A DNA stretch of 64,000 nucleotides from Robiginitomaculum sp. (GTDB lineage Bacteria > Pseudomonadota > Alphaproteobacteria > Caulobacterales > Maricaulaceae). The stretch covers positions 136,524-200,523 of the forward strand of contig JAUZSF010000004.1 in assembly GCA_030949705.1 (NCBI GenBank), given 5' to 3'. The notes under the pieces are model-generated. The model was given only the letters and a program-made list of their open reading frames with translations, was not told where the DNA came from and did no database searches. The position numbers were made by a program, and so were the translations under genes. Positions 1 through 7,732 of the stretch are shown piece by piece; the stretch's first letter is position 1, and every line of letters begins with the position of its first letter.

Positions 1-923
1 CCCATATCGATTTTGCCAAATGGGCGCTGGATATCGGCACGAACGGCGAAAAACTTAGCCAGGGCCATGGCCCGTTCCTGCCCTTTGGCATGGGCGGGGT
101 GTTTGCCGCCATGCCGTTTGCGGTGTGGCTGTTTCTGGCGATCGAACAATTACCGCTGGCCGCCGAAGAATCGGTGGACCCCAAACGCGATATGCCCCGG
201 GGCATTATGGCCGGCATGATTACCCTGATCATATCGGCCTTTGCCATTTTGTTTCTGAACGCCAGCCTTACCGGTGTCGGCTCTCATGCTTTGGGTCAGT
301 CCGGCGAGCCCTTGCTGGACGGATTTCGTGCCATTTATGGCAGCGGCATTGCCAAATTGCTGGCGCTGGTCGCGGTGATCGGCCTGATTGCCTCGTTTCA
401 CACCATTATTTTTGCCAGTGGCCGCCAGATCTATTCCCTGTCCCGCGCCGGCTATTTCCCACAGCCACTTTCCATCACCCATGGATCGCGCAAGACCCCG
501 CATGTGGCGATGATTTTTGGGGCGGCCATTGGCCTTGGCGTGATGATGCTGGTCTGGACCTTGGCCGGGGCCAAAGACGGCGAAAGCATTATTGGTGGCA
601 CCTTGCTGAACATGGCGGTGTTCGGGGCCATGTTTTCTTATGTTTTGCAAGCCATATCCTTTTTGCTATTGCGCAAAAACCGCCCCGACATGGCGCGTCC
701 GTTCAAAAGCCCGCTTGGCCGGTTGGGCGCGGTGGGCACGATCGTCATTGCGGTTATCACCCTGATTGCGCAATTGCTGGATCCCACCTATCGACTGGGT
801 GTAATGGCGGTGGCGATCTGGTTTGCCCTGGGCATTACCTATTTTGTTCTTTATGGGCGACATCATCTGGTGCTCTCGCCCGAAGAACAATTCGCCATCG
901 ATAATGGCAAGCGTGATGCCTGA
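1..923 (+). CDS. APC-family amino acid/ethanolamine permease, C-terminal part
   Basis: The reading frame is open from base 3, so the 5' end lies outside the window; about 306 residues are visible. They are mostly hydrophobic helices separated by short charged loops, as in the C-terminal half of APC-superfamily permeases. The stretch IEQLPLAAEESVDPKRDMP matches the conserved AEE..DPKR loop of the family and most resembles ethanolamine permeases. The protein would sit in the inner membrane and import a small amino compound. The next gene, an aminotransferase-kinase fusion, begins about 20 bases after the stop on the same strand, so the two are probably co-transcribed. Family is confident; substrate is inferred from similarity and neighbour. 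Confidence 0.8.
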   Translation, partial: HIDFAKWALDIGTNGEKLSQGHGPFLPFGMGGVFAAMPFAVWLFLAIEQLPLAAEESVDPKRDMPRGIMAGMITLIISAFAILFLNASLTGVGSHALGQSGEPLLDGFRAIYGSGIAKLLALVAVIGLIASFHTIIFASGRQIYSLSRAGYFPQPLSITHGSRKTPHVAMIFGAAIGLGVMMLVWTLAGAKDGESIIGGTLLNMAVFGAMFSYVLQAISFLLLRKNRPDMARPFKSPLGRLGAVGTIVIAVITLIAQLLDPTYRLGVMAVAIWFALGITYFVLYGRHHLVLSPEEQFAIDNGKRDA

Positions 924-942
924 GGATCATGATGAGGATACC

Positions 943-3309
943 ATGCCCTTTCCCGCTACCCCTTCCCTGAGCCCTAAAAAAGAGAAGGTCCTGCGCGACG
1001 TTTATGACCACCTTTATCCGGGCCGGGTCACCCGCCTGTTGGAAGGCGGCATTGCCTTTGTGCCGGACCGGCGCGAGGGCTATCGCTATTGGGATATGGA
1101 CGGTCATGAGGTGTTTGACCTGCACTTGAACGGCGGCACATTTAATCTGGGCCATCGAAATCCTGACCTTGTGGCGGTGCTGCAAGACGCCATGAACCAT
1201 TATGACATTGGCAATCACCATTTTCCCTCCAAACCCAAGGCAGACCTGGCCAACGCCCTGATCGCCGCCGTCCCCGGCGATATGCGCTATGTGGTGCTGA
1301 CGGCGAGCGGCAGCGAAGCCAATGACGTGGCGATCAAATCGGCCCGCTTTGCCACCAAAAGGCGCAAAATCGTGGCGCTGGATGCGGGCTATCACGGGCG
1401 TACCGGCCTTTCCGGGGCCGCCGGGGATGATGAAACCGCGCAATTTTTCAATAGCCATTACCCGGACGAATTTATCAAGGTGCCGTTTAATGATCTGAAC
1501 GCCATGGAAAATGCTTTATCGGCACGTGATGTGGCGCTGGTCATGATGGAGCCGATCCCCGCCACGTGCGGTTTTCCCTTGCCCGAAGATGATTATCTGC
1601 CCGGGGTAAAACGCCTGTGCGAACAATACGGCACGCTGTTTCTGGCAGACGAGGTGCAAACCGGGCTTGGCCGCACCGGCTACGCTTGGGCCGTTGAGGC
1701 ATGGGGGGTCAAGCCGGACATGCTGGTCACCGGCAAGGGATTGTCCGGGGGACTTTATCCCATTGCCGCTGTAGTGATGAGCGAAAAATGCGGCGCGTGG
1801 TTAACGAGCAATGGCTGGGGCCATGTTTCCACTTTTGGCGGATCTGACCTTGGCTGTGTCGTGGCACAAAAGGCGCTGGCGATGAGTATCGCGCCCCAAA
1901 CCCTGGAGAATGTGAACCGGCAGGCGGCCTATATCCGCGACGGGCTGGAGCGGATCAAACCGCGCTTTCCGTTTTTTACCGCCATTCGCCAGAAAGGACT
2001 GGTGATGGGCTTGCAATTTGCCGACAGCACCATGGCCTATGGCATGATGCGCGCCCTTTACGAGAACGGCATCTGGGCCATTGCCGCCGGTTTTGATGAG
2101 ACCACCTTGCAGTTCAAGCCCGGCCTGTTGGTCGATCAGACCTTTTGCGATGAATTGCTGGCGCGCTTTGAAAATGCCTGCATCTGGCTGGTCAACAACC
2201 TTGGCGATCTGATCACCGGAGGGACGCCCGATGCGGACGACCCCGAGATCATAGCGGCCCGGGCGCTGGCGCAAAAGGCGCTGAAAAACTGGGGTCTGGA
2301 AAACGCCGACATCACCCTTTTAAAACACCGCGAAAACACGGTGTTCAAGATTACTGCCAAAGACGGAACGCGGTATGCCTTGCGGGTGCATCGCCATGGC
2401 TATCACAGCGATGCGGCGCTGAAATCCGAGCTTTTGTGGATGCAGGCCCTGCAACAGGATGGCATTGATACCCCGGCGGTAATCCCCACTAAGGAAGGCG
2501 ATCTGTTTGTCACCACATCGCATGAGGCCGTGGCCACGCCACGCCAATGCAGTCTTCTTTCCTGGGTGGAGGGGGTACCCTTTGACGATCTGGGGCGCGT
2601 GGAAAAGGGCATGCAGGCCGAGCTGGTGGAACGCTATCACCGCCTTGGCGCACTGGCGGCACAATTACACAATCAGGCACAAGACTGGACACCACCCGAA
2701 GGTTTTACCCGCCAGAAATGGGATGAAGAAGGCCTGTTGGGCGATGAGCCGCTTTGGGGACGATTCTGGGAGCATCCGGTGCTCAGCGCCCGGCAAAAAG
2801 ACCAGATTCTCAAGGCGCGTCTGGTCCTGCAGGACCTGCTGGCGCAGATCGGCAAGGACCCGGCCCATTATGGCCTGATCCATGCAGACTTTCTGCCCGA
2901 GAACATACTGGTGCATAAGGGCGATCTCTATCTGATCGACTTTGATGATAGTGGCTATGGCTGGCATTTGTTTGAAATGGCCACTTCGCTTTTCCCCCAG
3001 GCTGATCAGCCATTTTTTGATGATCTGGTGGCAGCCTATGTGGCCGGCTACCGTCAGCACCGGACGCTGAGCGACGAGCATGTAGAGCTGTTACCCGCCT
3101 TTATCATGATCCGCGCCTTTACCTATCTTGGCTGGCTGAAAAGCCGTCAGGGCAGTATGAAAAACGCCGACCGCATCGCCCAGAAACTGGGCGAAGTGCT
3201 GGAGGAATATATCCCCGAACTGATGGCGGAACTGACCCGGCCACAGCGGCTGGGGGTTGAGGTTTTGCATTTTATGGCCAAGCTGAAAACCTCCATGGCG
3301 GGCCGTTAA
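943..3309 (+). CDS. Class III aminotransferase (phospho-lyase type) fused to APH-family kinase
   Basis: 788 residues with two enzymes in one chain. Residues about 15-450 are a class III PLP fold: GSEANDVA helix, DEVQTGLGRTG, and Lys265 in TGKGLSGG as the likely Schiff-base lysine. Residues about 460-770 are an aminoglycoside-phosphotransferase-like kinase with HADFLPEN (His647, Asp649) and the metal-binding DFDD near 666-669. Fusions of this kind are known to phosphorylate ethanolamine or hydroxylysine and then eliminate phosphate and ammonia to an aldehyde. The upstream ethanolamine-type permease supports phosphoethanolamine chemistry, but the substrate is inferred. I chose the ATG at 943 because GATGAGG lies at proper spacing; ATG 916 in the same frame overlaps the permease end and is less likely. 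Confidence 0.8.
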   Translation: MPFPATPSLSPKKEKVLRDVYDHLYPGRVTRLLEGGIAFVPDRREGYRYWDMDGHEVFDLHLNGGTFNLGHRNPDLVAVLQDAMNHYDIGNHHFPSKPKADLANALIAAVPGDMRYVVLTASGSEANDVAIKSARFATKRRKIVALDAGYHGRTGLSGAAGDDETAQFFNSHYPDEFIKVPFNDLNAMENALSARDVALVMMEPIPATCGFPLPEDDYLPGVKRLCEQYGTLFLADEVQTGLGRTGYAWAVEAWGVKPDMLVTGKGLSGGLYPIAAVVMSEKCGAWLTSNGWGHVSTFGGSDLGCVVAQKALAMSIAPQTLENVNRQAAYIRDGLERIKPRFPFFTAIRQKGLVMGLQFADSTMAYGMMRALYENGIWAIAAGFDETTLQFKPGLLVDQTFCDELLARFENACIWLVNNLGDLITGGTPDADDPEIIAARALAQKALKNWGLENADITLLKHRENTVFKITAKDGTRYALRVHRHGYHSDAALKSELLWMQALQQDGIDTPAVIPTKEGDLFVTTSHEAVATPRQCSLLSWVEGVPFDDLGRVEKGMQAELVERYHRLGALAAQLHNQAQDWTPPEGFTRQKWDEEGLLGDEPLWGRFWEHPVLSARQKDQILKARLVLQDLLAQIGKDPAHYGLIHADFLPENILVHKGDLYLIDFDDSGYGWHLFEMATSLFPQADQPFFDDLVAAYVAGYRQHRTLSDEHVELLPAFIMIRAFTYLGWLKSRQGSMKNADRIAQKLGEVLEEYIPELMAELTRPQRLGVEVLHFMAKLKTSMAGR

Positions 3310-3313
3310 TTCC

Positions 3314-4564
3314 ATGTGCGACACCCAAATCATAAGGCAGGCAGGCCACACCTATTTTGCCAAAAACAGCGATCGGGAAGCCAGCGAACCACAGGTGATC
3401 GTACGCATCGCCCCGGTAACAAATGATACCGCCACCACCGTACAAACCACCTATATTACTGTGCCGCAGGTGCCGGACCGCTTTGGCCTGATCCTTTCCA
3501 AACCCCACTGGATCTGGGGTGCGGAAATGGGGGTGAATGATCAGGGCGTGGTGATCGGCAATGAGGCGGTCTTTACCACGAAAATTATGCGCAAGGGCGA
3601 AGCCCTGTTGGGCATGGACCTTTTGCGGCTAGGGTTGGAGCGCGGAGTCAATGCCCGCGACGCCCTGACGGTGATCACCAATTTACTGGAAACCCATGGA
3701 CAGGGCGGCCCGGCGGGCTATCGCGATAAAGCCTTTCGCTATGATAACAGCTTTATCATTGCCGATGCCGCAGAGGCCTGGATACTGGAAACCGCGGGTC
3801 GGCAATGGGCCGCTAAAAAAATAGACACCTTTGGCGCCATCTCCAATTGTCTGTCCATCCATACGGACCATGATCTGCACAGCGAGGGCCTGCAAGACAC
3901 CGATTTTGCCGCCCGGTTTGACACCCGCTTTATGACCTTTATGGGCAAAGCGCGCCAGCGCCGGGCGCTGAGCACGCAATGCCTTGGGAAACTGGATCAG
4001 GGTGAAGGGGCCTCGCTTGCCGCCATGGCCGCAAACCTGCGTCGCCATCAAAGCGAGGATGAAAACTTTGCTCGCCATACCAATGGCGATGTCTGCATGC
4101 ATGCAGGCGGCCTGACCCGCCCCAGCCAAAGCTGCGGCTCGATGATCGCAAAGCTTGGCCCCGACCAGTCACCGCAGGTGATGGTAACGGGCACCTCTGC
4201 ACCGTGTCTTTCCCTATTTAAACCAGTGAGTTTTGATTTCTCACAGCCATCATTTTTGGACCATGCGGAGGATCAATCTGCCCAAGACAGTGGGTGGCAT
4301 CATTACGAGTATGTGCACCGCCGCGCCTTGTTTGATCTGGGTTTTCGATGCGAGCTTCTTGCCTCACGCAATGAAATAGAGGAAAAAATGCTGTCAGTAT
4401 TTGATGGTGGCCGCACCGTGAAACAAGCCGATGATCTGGCCCGACGCTGGCATGAAAGCTGGTATAAGACAGCCCGCCAGAAACCCGTGCGGTTTTCACC
4501 GCTGCGCCCCTATGACCGCTTCTGGAGAAAGCTGAACGTAAAAGACGAAATTATCGATCGCTAA
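3314..4564 (+). CDS. Secernin/peptidase C69-like N-terminal nucleophile hydrolase
   Basis: 416 residues beginning MCDT. Family members use Cys2 as an N-terminal nucleophile after Met removal, which fixes this start even though no clear ribosome site precedes it. The opening with FAKNSDRE, a WIWGAEMGVN block and GNEAVFT are typical of secernin/dipeptidase C69 proteins. There is no signal peptide, so it is probably cytoplasmic. It starts four bases after the aminotransferase-kinase stop, which makes an operon very likely; it may hydrolyse an amide or dipeptide related to the imported substrate, but that is inference. A strong hairpin terminator follows at 4661. Confidence 0.75.
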   Translation: MCDTQIIRQAGHTYFAKNSDREASEPQVIVRIAPVTNDTATTVQTTYITVPQVPDRFGLILSKPHWIWGAEMGVNDQGVVIGNEAVFTTKIMRKGEALLGMDLLRLGLERGVNARDALTVITNLLETHGQGGPAGYRDKAFRYDNSFIIADAAEAWILETAGRQWAAKKIDTFGAISNCLSIHTDHDLHSEGLQDTDFAARFDTRFMTFMGKARQRRALSTQCLGKLDQGEGASLAAMAANLRRHQSEDENFARHTNGDVCMHAGGLTRPSQSCGSMIAKLGPDQSPQVMVTGTSAPCLSLFKPVSFDFSQPSFLDHAEDQSAQDSGWHHYEYVHRRALFDLGFRCELLASRNEIEEKMLSVFDGGRTVKQADDLARRWHESWYKTARQKPVRFSPLRPYDRFWRKLNVKDEIIDR

Positions 4565-4623
4565 ACATTTCCACGGTCAGTAATATCAAATTACCGTTAC
4601 CGACAGGGATTGTTTTTACGCTG

Positions 4624-4637
4624 ACCTATGCATAGGT
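4624..4637. promoter_or_regulatory. 14-bp perfect palindrome, candidate operator
   Basis: ACCTATGCATAGGT is its own reverse complement. It lies about 60 bases upstream of the flavin-reductase ATG and before the terminator of the preceding operon, where a repressor site for the reductase gene would be expected. Old-yellow-enzyme genes are often controlled by electrophile-sensing TetR, HxlR or MarR repressors binding such dyads; no regulator gene is adjacent here. Confidence 0.35.
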
Positions 4638-4660
4638 TTGGTCACCAGCTTTTGTGCTCC

Positions 4661-4686
4661 CCCGGCGAATGTGCCGGGATTTTTTT
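4661..4686 (+). terminator. Rho-independent terminator after the secernin gene
   Basis: Six-base stem CCCGGC (4661-4666) and GCCGGG (4673-4678) around loop GAATGT, then A and a run of T. It closes the permease-kinase-secernin operon and ends only 12 bases before the next start codon. Confidence 0.75.
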
Positions 4687-4698
4687 GGATGATTCTCT

Positions 4699-5793
4699 AT
4701 GACCAGCCCTCTTTTTACGCCGTTTTCCTGCCGTGGCATGGATTTGCCAAATCGTATTGTTATGGCCCCGATGACCCGCAGTTTTTCGCCCCATGGAGTG
4801 CCTGGGCAAAATGTGGCGGAATATTATGCGCGCCGCGCCGCCGCCAATGTGGGCCTGATCGTTACCGAGGGCACCACGGTGGATCGTCCGGGGGCTTCCA
4901 GCGATCCCAATGTACCGGTTTTCCATGGTGAAGCCCCACTGGCAGGCTGGGCCAATGTGCTCTCGCACGTACACAAGGAAGGCGGCAAAATTGCGCCACA
5001 GCTTTGGCATACCGGCATGACCCGCAAGCCCGGTACCGGGCATCACCCCGATGGGGCCACCGACAGCCCGTCCGGCCTGACCCATAAAGGCAAGCTGGTC
5101 GCGCCGGTGCCCAGCGAGGCCGAAGTGGAAGACATGGTCGCCTCCTTTGCCCGCTCTGCCGCCCATGCGGCAAAGCTGGGCTTTGATGCCATCGAAATTC
5201 ATGGCGCCCATGGCTATCTGGTGGATGAATTTTTCTGGGATGTGATGAATGTACGCGAGGACCGCTATGGCGGTAGCCTGACCGAACGGGCCCGCTTTGC
5301 CGCTGAAATCATCAGCGAGTGCCGCCGGGCCATCGGCAAGGACATGCCGATCATTCTGCGCTTTTCACAATGGAAACAACAGGACTACAACGCCAAACTG
5401 GCCGAAACCCCGCAAGAGCTGGAAGCCTTTTTGAAAGTGTTTGTCGATGCCGATGTGGACATTCTGCATTGTTCGCAACGCCGTGTCTGGGAGGCCGAAT
5501 TTGAAGGCTCGGACCTGAACCTTGCCGGCTGGGCCAAAAAACTCACCGGCCTGCCCACCATCACCGTTGGTTCCGTCGGCCTGTCCAGCGATTTTATCGG
5601 GGCGTTTATGGGCGAAGGCTCCAAGGCTTCATCGCTGGACGATATCGAGGCGCGTCTGGACAAGGGCGAGTTTGACCTGGTCGCCATTGGCCGGGCCTTG
5701 TTGCAAGACCCATACTGGGCGCAAAAGGTCAAAGAGGGCCGCCTTGACGAGTTGAAAGACTATGATGCCGCCGCCCTGCAAACCCTGTATTAA
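4699..5793 (+). CDS. Old-yellow-enzyme family NAD(P)H:flavin oxidoreductase / alkene reductase
   Basis: 364 residues, the usual length for FMN-dependent TIM-barrel ene-reductases. It opens with LFTPFSCRGMDLPNRIVMAPMTRS and contains the family motif HGAHGYLVDEFF with DRYGGS and ERARFAAEI; a GRALLQDP segment near the C terminus binds the FMN phosphate in homologues. The enzyme would reduce activated C=C bonds such as quinones, enals or N-ethylmaleimide-like electrophiles in the cytoplasm. It appears monocistronic: a terminator lies upstream with a palindromic candidate operator, and a GC-rich hairpin follows the stop. Physiological substrate cannot be told from sequence. Confidence 0.85.
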   Translation: MTSPLFTPFSCRGMDLPNRIVMAPMTRSFSPHGVPGQNVAEYYARRAAANVGLIVTEGTTVDRPGASSDPNVPVFHGEAPLAGWANVLSHVHKEGGKIAPQLWHTGMTRKPGTGHHPDGATDSPSGLTHKGKLVAPVPSEAEVEDMVASFARSAAHAAKLGFDAIEIHGAHGYLVDEFFWDVMNVREDRYGGSLTERARFAAEIISECRRAIGKDMPIILRFSQWKQQDYNAKLAETPQELEAFLKVFVDADVDILHCSQRRVWEAEFEGSDLNLAGWAKKLTGLPTITVGSVGLSSDFIGAFMGEGSKASSLDDIEARLDKGEFDLVAIGRALLQDPYWAQKVKEGRLDELKDYDAAALQTLY

Positions 5794-5800
5794 ATGAGAC

Positions 5801-5816
5801 TTCCCCCGTGGGGGAA
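5801..5816. terminator. GC-rich hairpin after the flavin reductase gene
   Basis: TTCCCCC and GGGGGAA form a seven-base stem separated by only GT, so the real loop is four bases. It lies seven bases after the reductase stop. There is no good U tract, so termination is probable rather than certain. Confidence 0.4.
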
Positions 5817-5894
5817 TCGCCATTGCCCCCTTTATGAGTTTTTGCTAATATTGTGATGCTGGAAATTTCCGGTGTCATAATTTTGGGGGAAGAT

Positions 5895-6098
5895 ATGTCT
5901 GTAGAACGCCTCGTCTTTGCGATTGCCGGGATTTTTATTCTGGTCAGCCTGGTTTTATCACAATTATATACACCGTATTGGCTGCTTTTTACGGCTTTTG
6001 TTGGGGCCAATATGTTGCAGGCCTCCTTCACCGGCTTTTGCCCACTGGCCAAGATTTTGCGCCTGTTTGGGGCCAAGCCGGGTACGGCCTTTAAATAA
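5895..6098 (+). CDS. DUF2892 (YgaP-like) small membrane protein
   Basis: 67 residues starting [14 protein letters not shown], with two hydrophobic helices and the family signature [19 protein letters not shown] followed by GAKPG near the end. A GGGGGAAG ribosome site sits directly before ATG 5895, which fixes the start over an in-frame upstream ATG. DUF2892 domains often accompany rhodanese domains, and here the next gene encodes the rhodanese-type tRNA hydroxylase, but a functional link is not shown. Inner-membrane location is expected; biochemical role is unknown. Confidence 0.8.
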   Translation: MSVERLVFAIAGIFILVSLVLSQLYTPYWLLFTAFVGANMLQASFTGFCPLAKILRLFGAKPGTAFK

Positions 6099-6161
6099 GG
6101 ACCTGTGATCCTGGTGGGGCGGCCCCTTGAGCGCAGGGGGGCGGTTGTGTAAAACCGCGCC

Positions 6162-7088
6162 ATGACCAACATTGTCGTTGCTGCCTTTTACAAATTTGCC
6201 GCCCTGCCGGGGTTTGAAACCTATCGGGCACCGCTGTTGGAAACCGCCAAGGGCGGCGATGTTTTTGGCACCATTTTGTTGGCCCATGAGGGCATAAACG
6301 GCACCATAGCGGGGCCGCGCGCCGGGGTGGATGCGGTGTTGGCACACCTGAAATCCTTTCCGGGCTGTGCGGATCTGGAATGGAAAGAGTCCTATACCGA
6401 AGATAATCCGTTTTACCGCATGAAAGTGCGACTGAAAAAAGAGATCGTCACCATGGGCGTGACCGGCATTGCCCCCGAGCAAAGCCATGAGCGCTATGTT
6501 CCGCCCGAAGAGTGGAATGACGTCATCTCGGACCCGGAAACCCTGGTAATCGATACCCGCAATGATTACGAGGTCTCCATTGGCACGTTCGCCGGGGCGG
6601 TGAACCCCAAAACCACCTCGTTTCGTGAATTTCCGGACTGGTTTCGGGATTATCAGCGCAAGCATAATTACAAAAAAATCGCCATGTTCTGCACCGGCGG
6701 CATACGGTGTGAAAAATCCACCGCGTTTTTACGGGCCGAAGGCATAGAAGATGTGGTGCACCTGCAAGGCGGCATTTTAAAATATCTGGAAACCATACCC
6801 GAAGAGCAAAGCCTGTGGCGTGGCGAATGCTTTGTCTTTGATAATCGGGTTTCGGTTGGCCATGACCTGAAACCCGGCAGCTATGATATGTGCCATGCCT
6901 GTCGCCAGCCCATTACCGAGGCAGACAAACAATCCCCCCATTATACCAAAGGGGTTTCCTGTCCGGCCTGTTACGATCATCATGATGAAAAGCGCCTTCA
7001 GGCCCTGCGCGAGCGGCAAAAACAGGTCGACTTGGCGCAGCAACGCGGCGAGCGCCATATTGGCGCGGCCCAGCGCAAGGAAGCCTGA
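6162..7088 (+). CDS. trhO: Rhodanese-domain tRNA uridine(34) hydroxylase TrhO
   Basis: 308 residues. Order: an N-terminal acylphosphatase-like domain, a rhodanese domain with the active loop FCTGGIRCEKS (nucleophile Cys177), and a C-terminal cysteine cluster (CHACRQP, then CPAC) probably binding zinc. This is the TrhO/YceA architecture; E. coli TrhO makes 5-hydroxyuridine at the wobble position using oxygen. Length matches the family. It starts about 60 bases after DUF2892 and is followed six bases later by a GST-like gene, so the three may be one transcription unit. Confidence 0.9.
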   Translation: MTNIVVAAFYKFAALPGFETYRAPLLETAKGGDVFGTILLAHEGINGTIAGPRAGVDAVLAHLKSFPGCADLEWKESYTEDNPFYRMKVRLKKEIVTMGVTGIAPEQSHERYVPPEEWNDVISDPETLVIDTRNDYEVSIGTFAGAVNPKTTSFREFPDWFRDYQRKHNYKKIAMFCTGGIRCEKSTAFLRAEGIEDVVHLQGGILKYLETIPEEQSLWRGECFVFDNRVSVGHDLKPGSYDMCHACRQPITEADKQSPHYTKGVSCPACYDHHDEKRLQALRERQKQVDLAQQRGERHIGAAQRKEA

Positions 7089-7093
7089 CCACC

Positions 7094-7732
7094 TTGTCGG
7101 CTTTGCCCATTCTCTATTCCTTTCGCCGGTGTCCCTATGCCATGCGCGCCCGCATGGCCATCATGATCAGCCAGCGCCCGGTGCAATTGCGCGAAGTGCG
7201 TCTTGCCGACAAGCCGGACGAGATGATCGCCCTCAGCGATACCCCCACGGTGCCGCTCTTGGTGGATCGGGAGCAGGTGATCGAAGAAAGCCTTCAGGTG
7301 ATGCACTGGGCGCTGGCGCAAAACGACCCCGAAAACTGGCTGGCCAGCGCCGATGATCCCCTGATTGCGCAAAATGATGGCCCGTTCAAGCATGATCTGG
7401 ACCGCTATAAATATGCCAGTCGCTATGACGGCATTGATGCCATGGCACACCGTGATGGCGGCGTACGCCATTTGCACGCGCTGGAAGAACGGCTGGGCAA
7501 AACCGCTTATCTCGGCGGCGCCCAGCGCAGCTTTGTGGATATCGCGCTCTTTCCCTTTGTGCGCCAGTTTCGCATCCCCGACAAAGACTGGTTCGATGCC
7601 CTGCCTTTGCCGCACCTGCACCAATGGCTGAGCACCCTTACCGGGTCAGCGCTGTTTTTGGGCGTGATGGAAAAATACCCGGTCTGGAAAAACACCGGCG
7701 AGGCGTTTATTTTTCCAGACCCGGCCGCCTAG
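7094..7732 (+). CDS. Glutathione S-transferase family protein
   Basis: 212 residues. The N-terminal thioredoxin fold begins ILYSFRRCPYAMRARMA with a Cys-Pro at the GSH site, followed by TPTVPLLVD, which carries the cis-proline loop; the rest is a helical GST C-terminal domain. The start is a TTG at 7094, because the first beta strand needs these residues and AGGAAG precedes it; the next ATG would cut into the fold. It follows trhO by six bases. Its last three bases overlap the convergent peptidase gene. Role is probably glutathione-dependent detoxification or thiol chemistry; substrate unknown. Confidence 0.8.
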   Translation: MSALPILYSFRRCPYAMRARMAIMISQRPVQLREVRLADKPDEMIALSDTPTVPLLVDREQVIEESLQVMHWALAQNDPENWLASADDPLIAQNDGPFKHDLDRYKYASRYDGIDAMAHRDGGVRHLHALEERLGKTAYLGGAQRSFVDIALFPFVRQFRIPDKDWFDALPLPHLHQWLSTLTGSALFLGVMEKYPVWKNTGEAFIFPDPAA

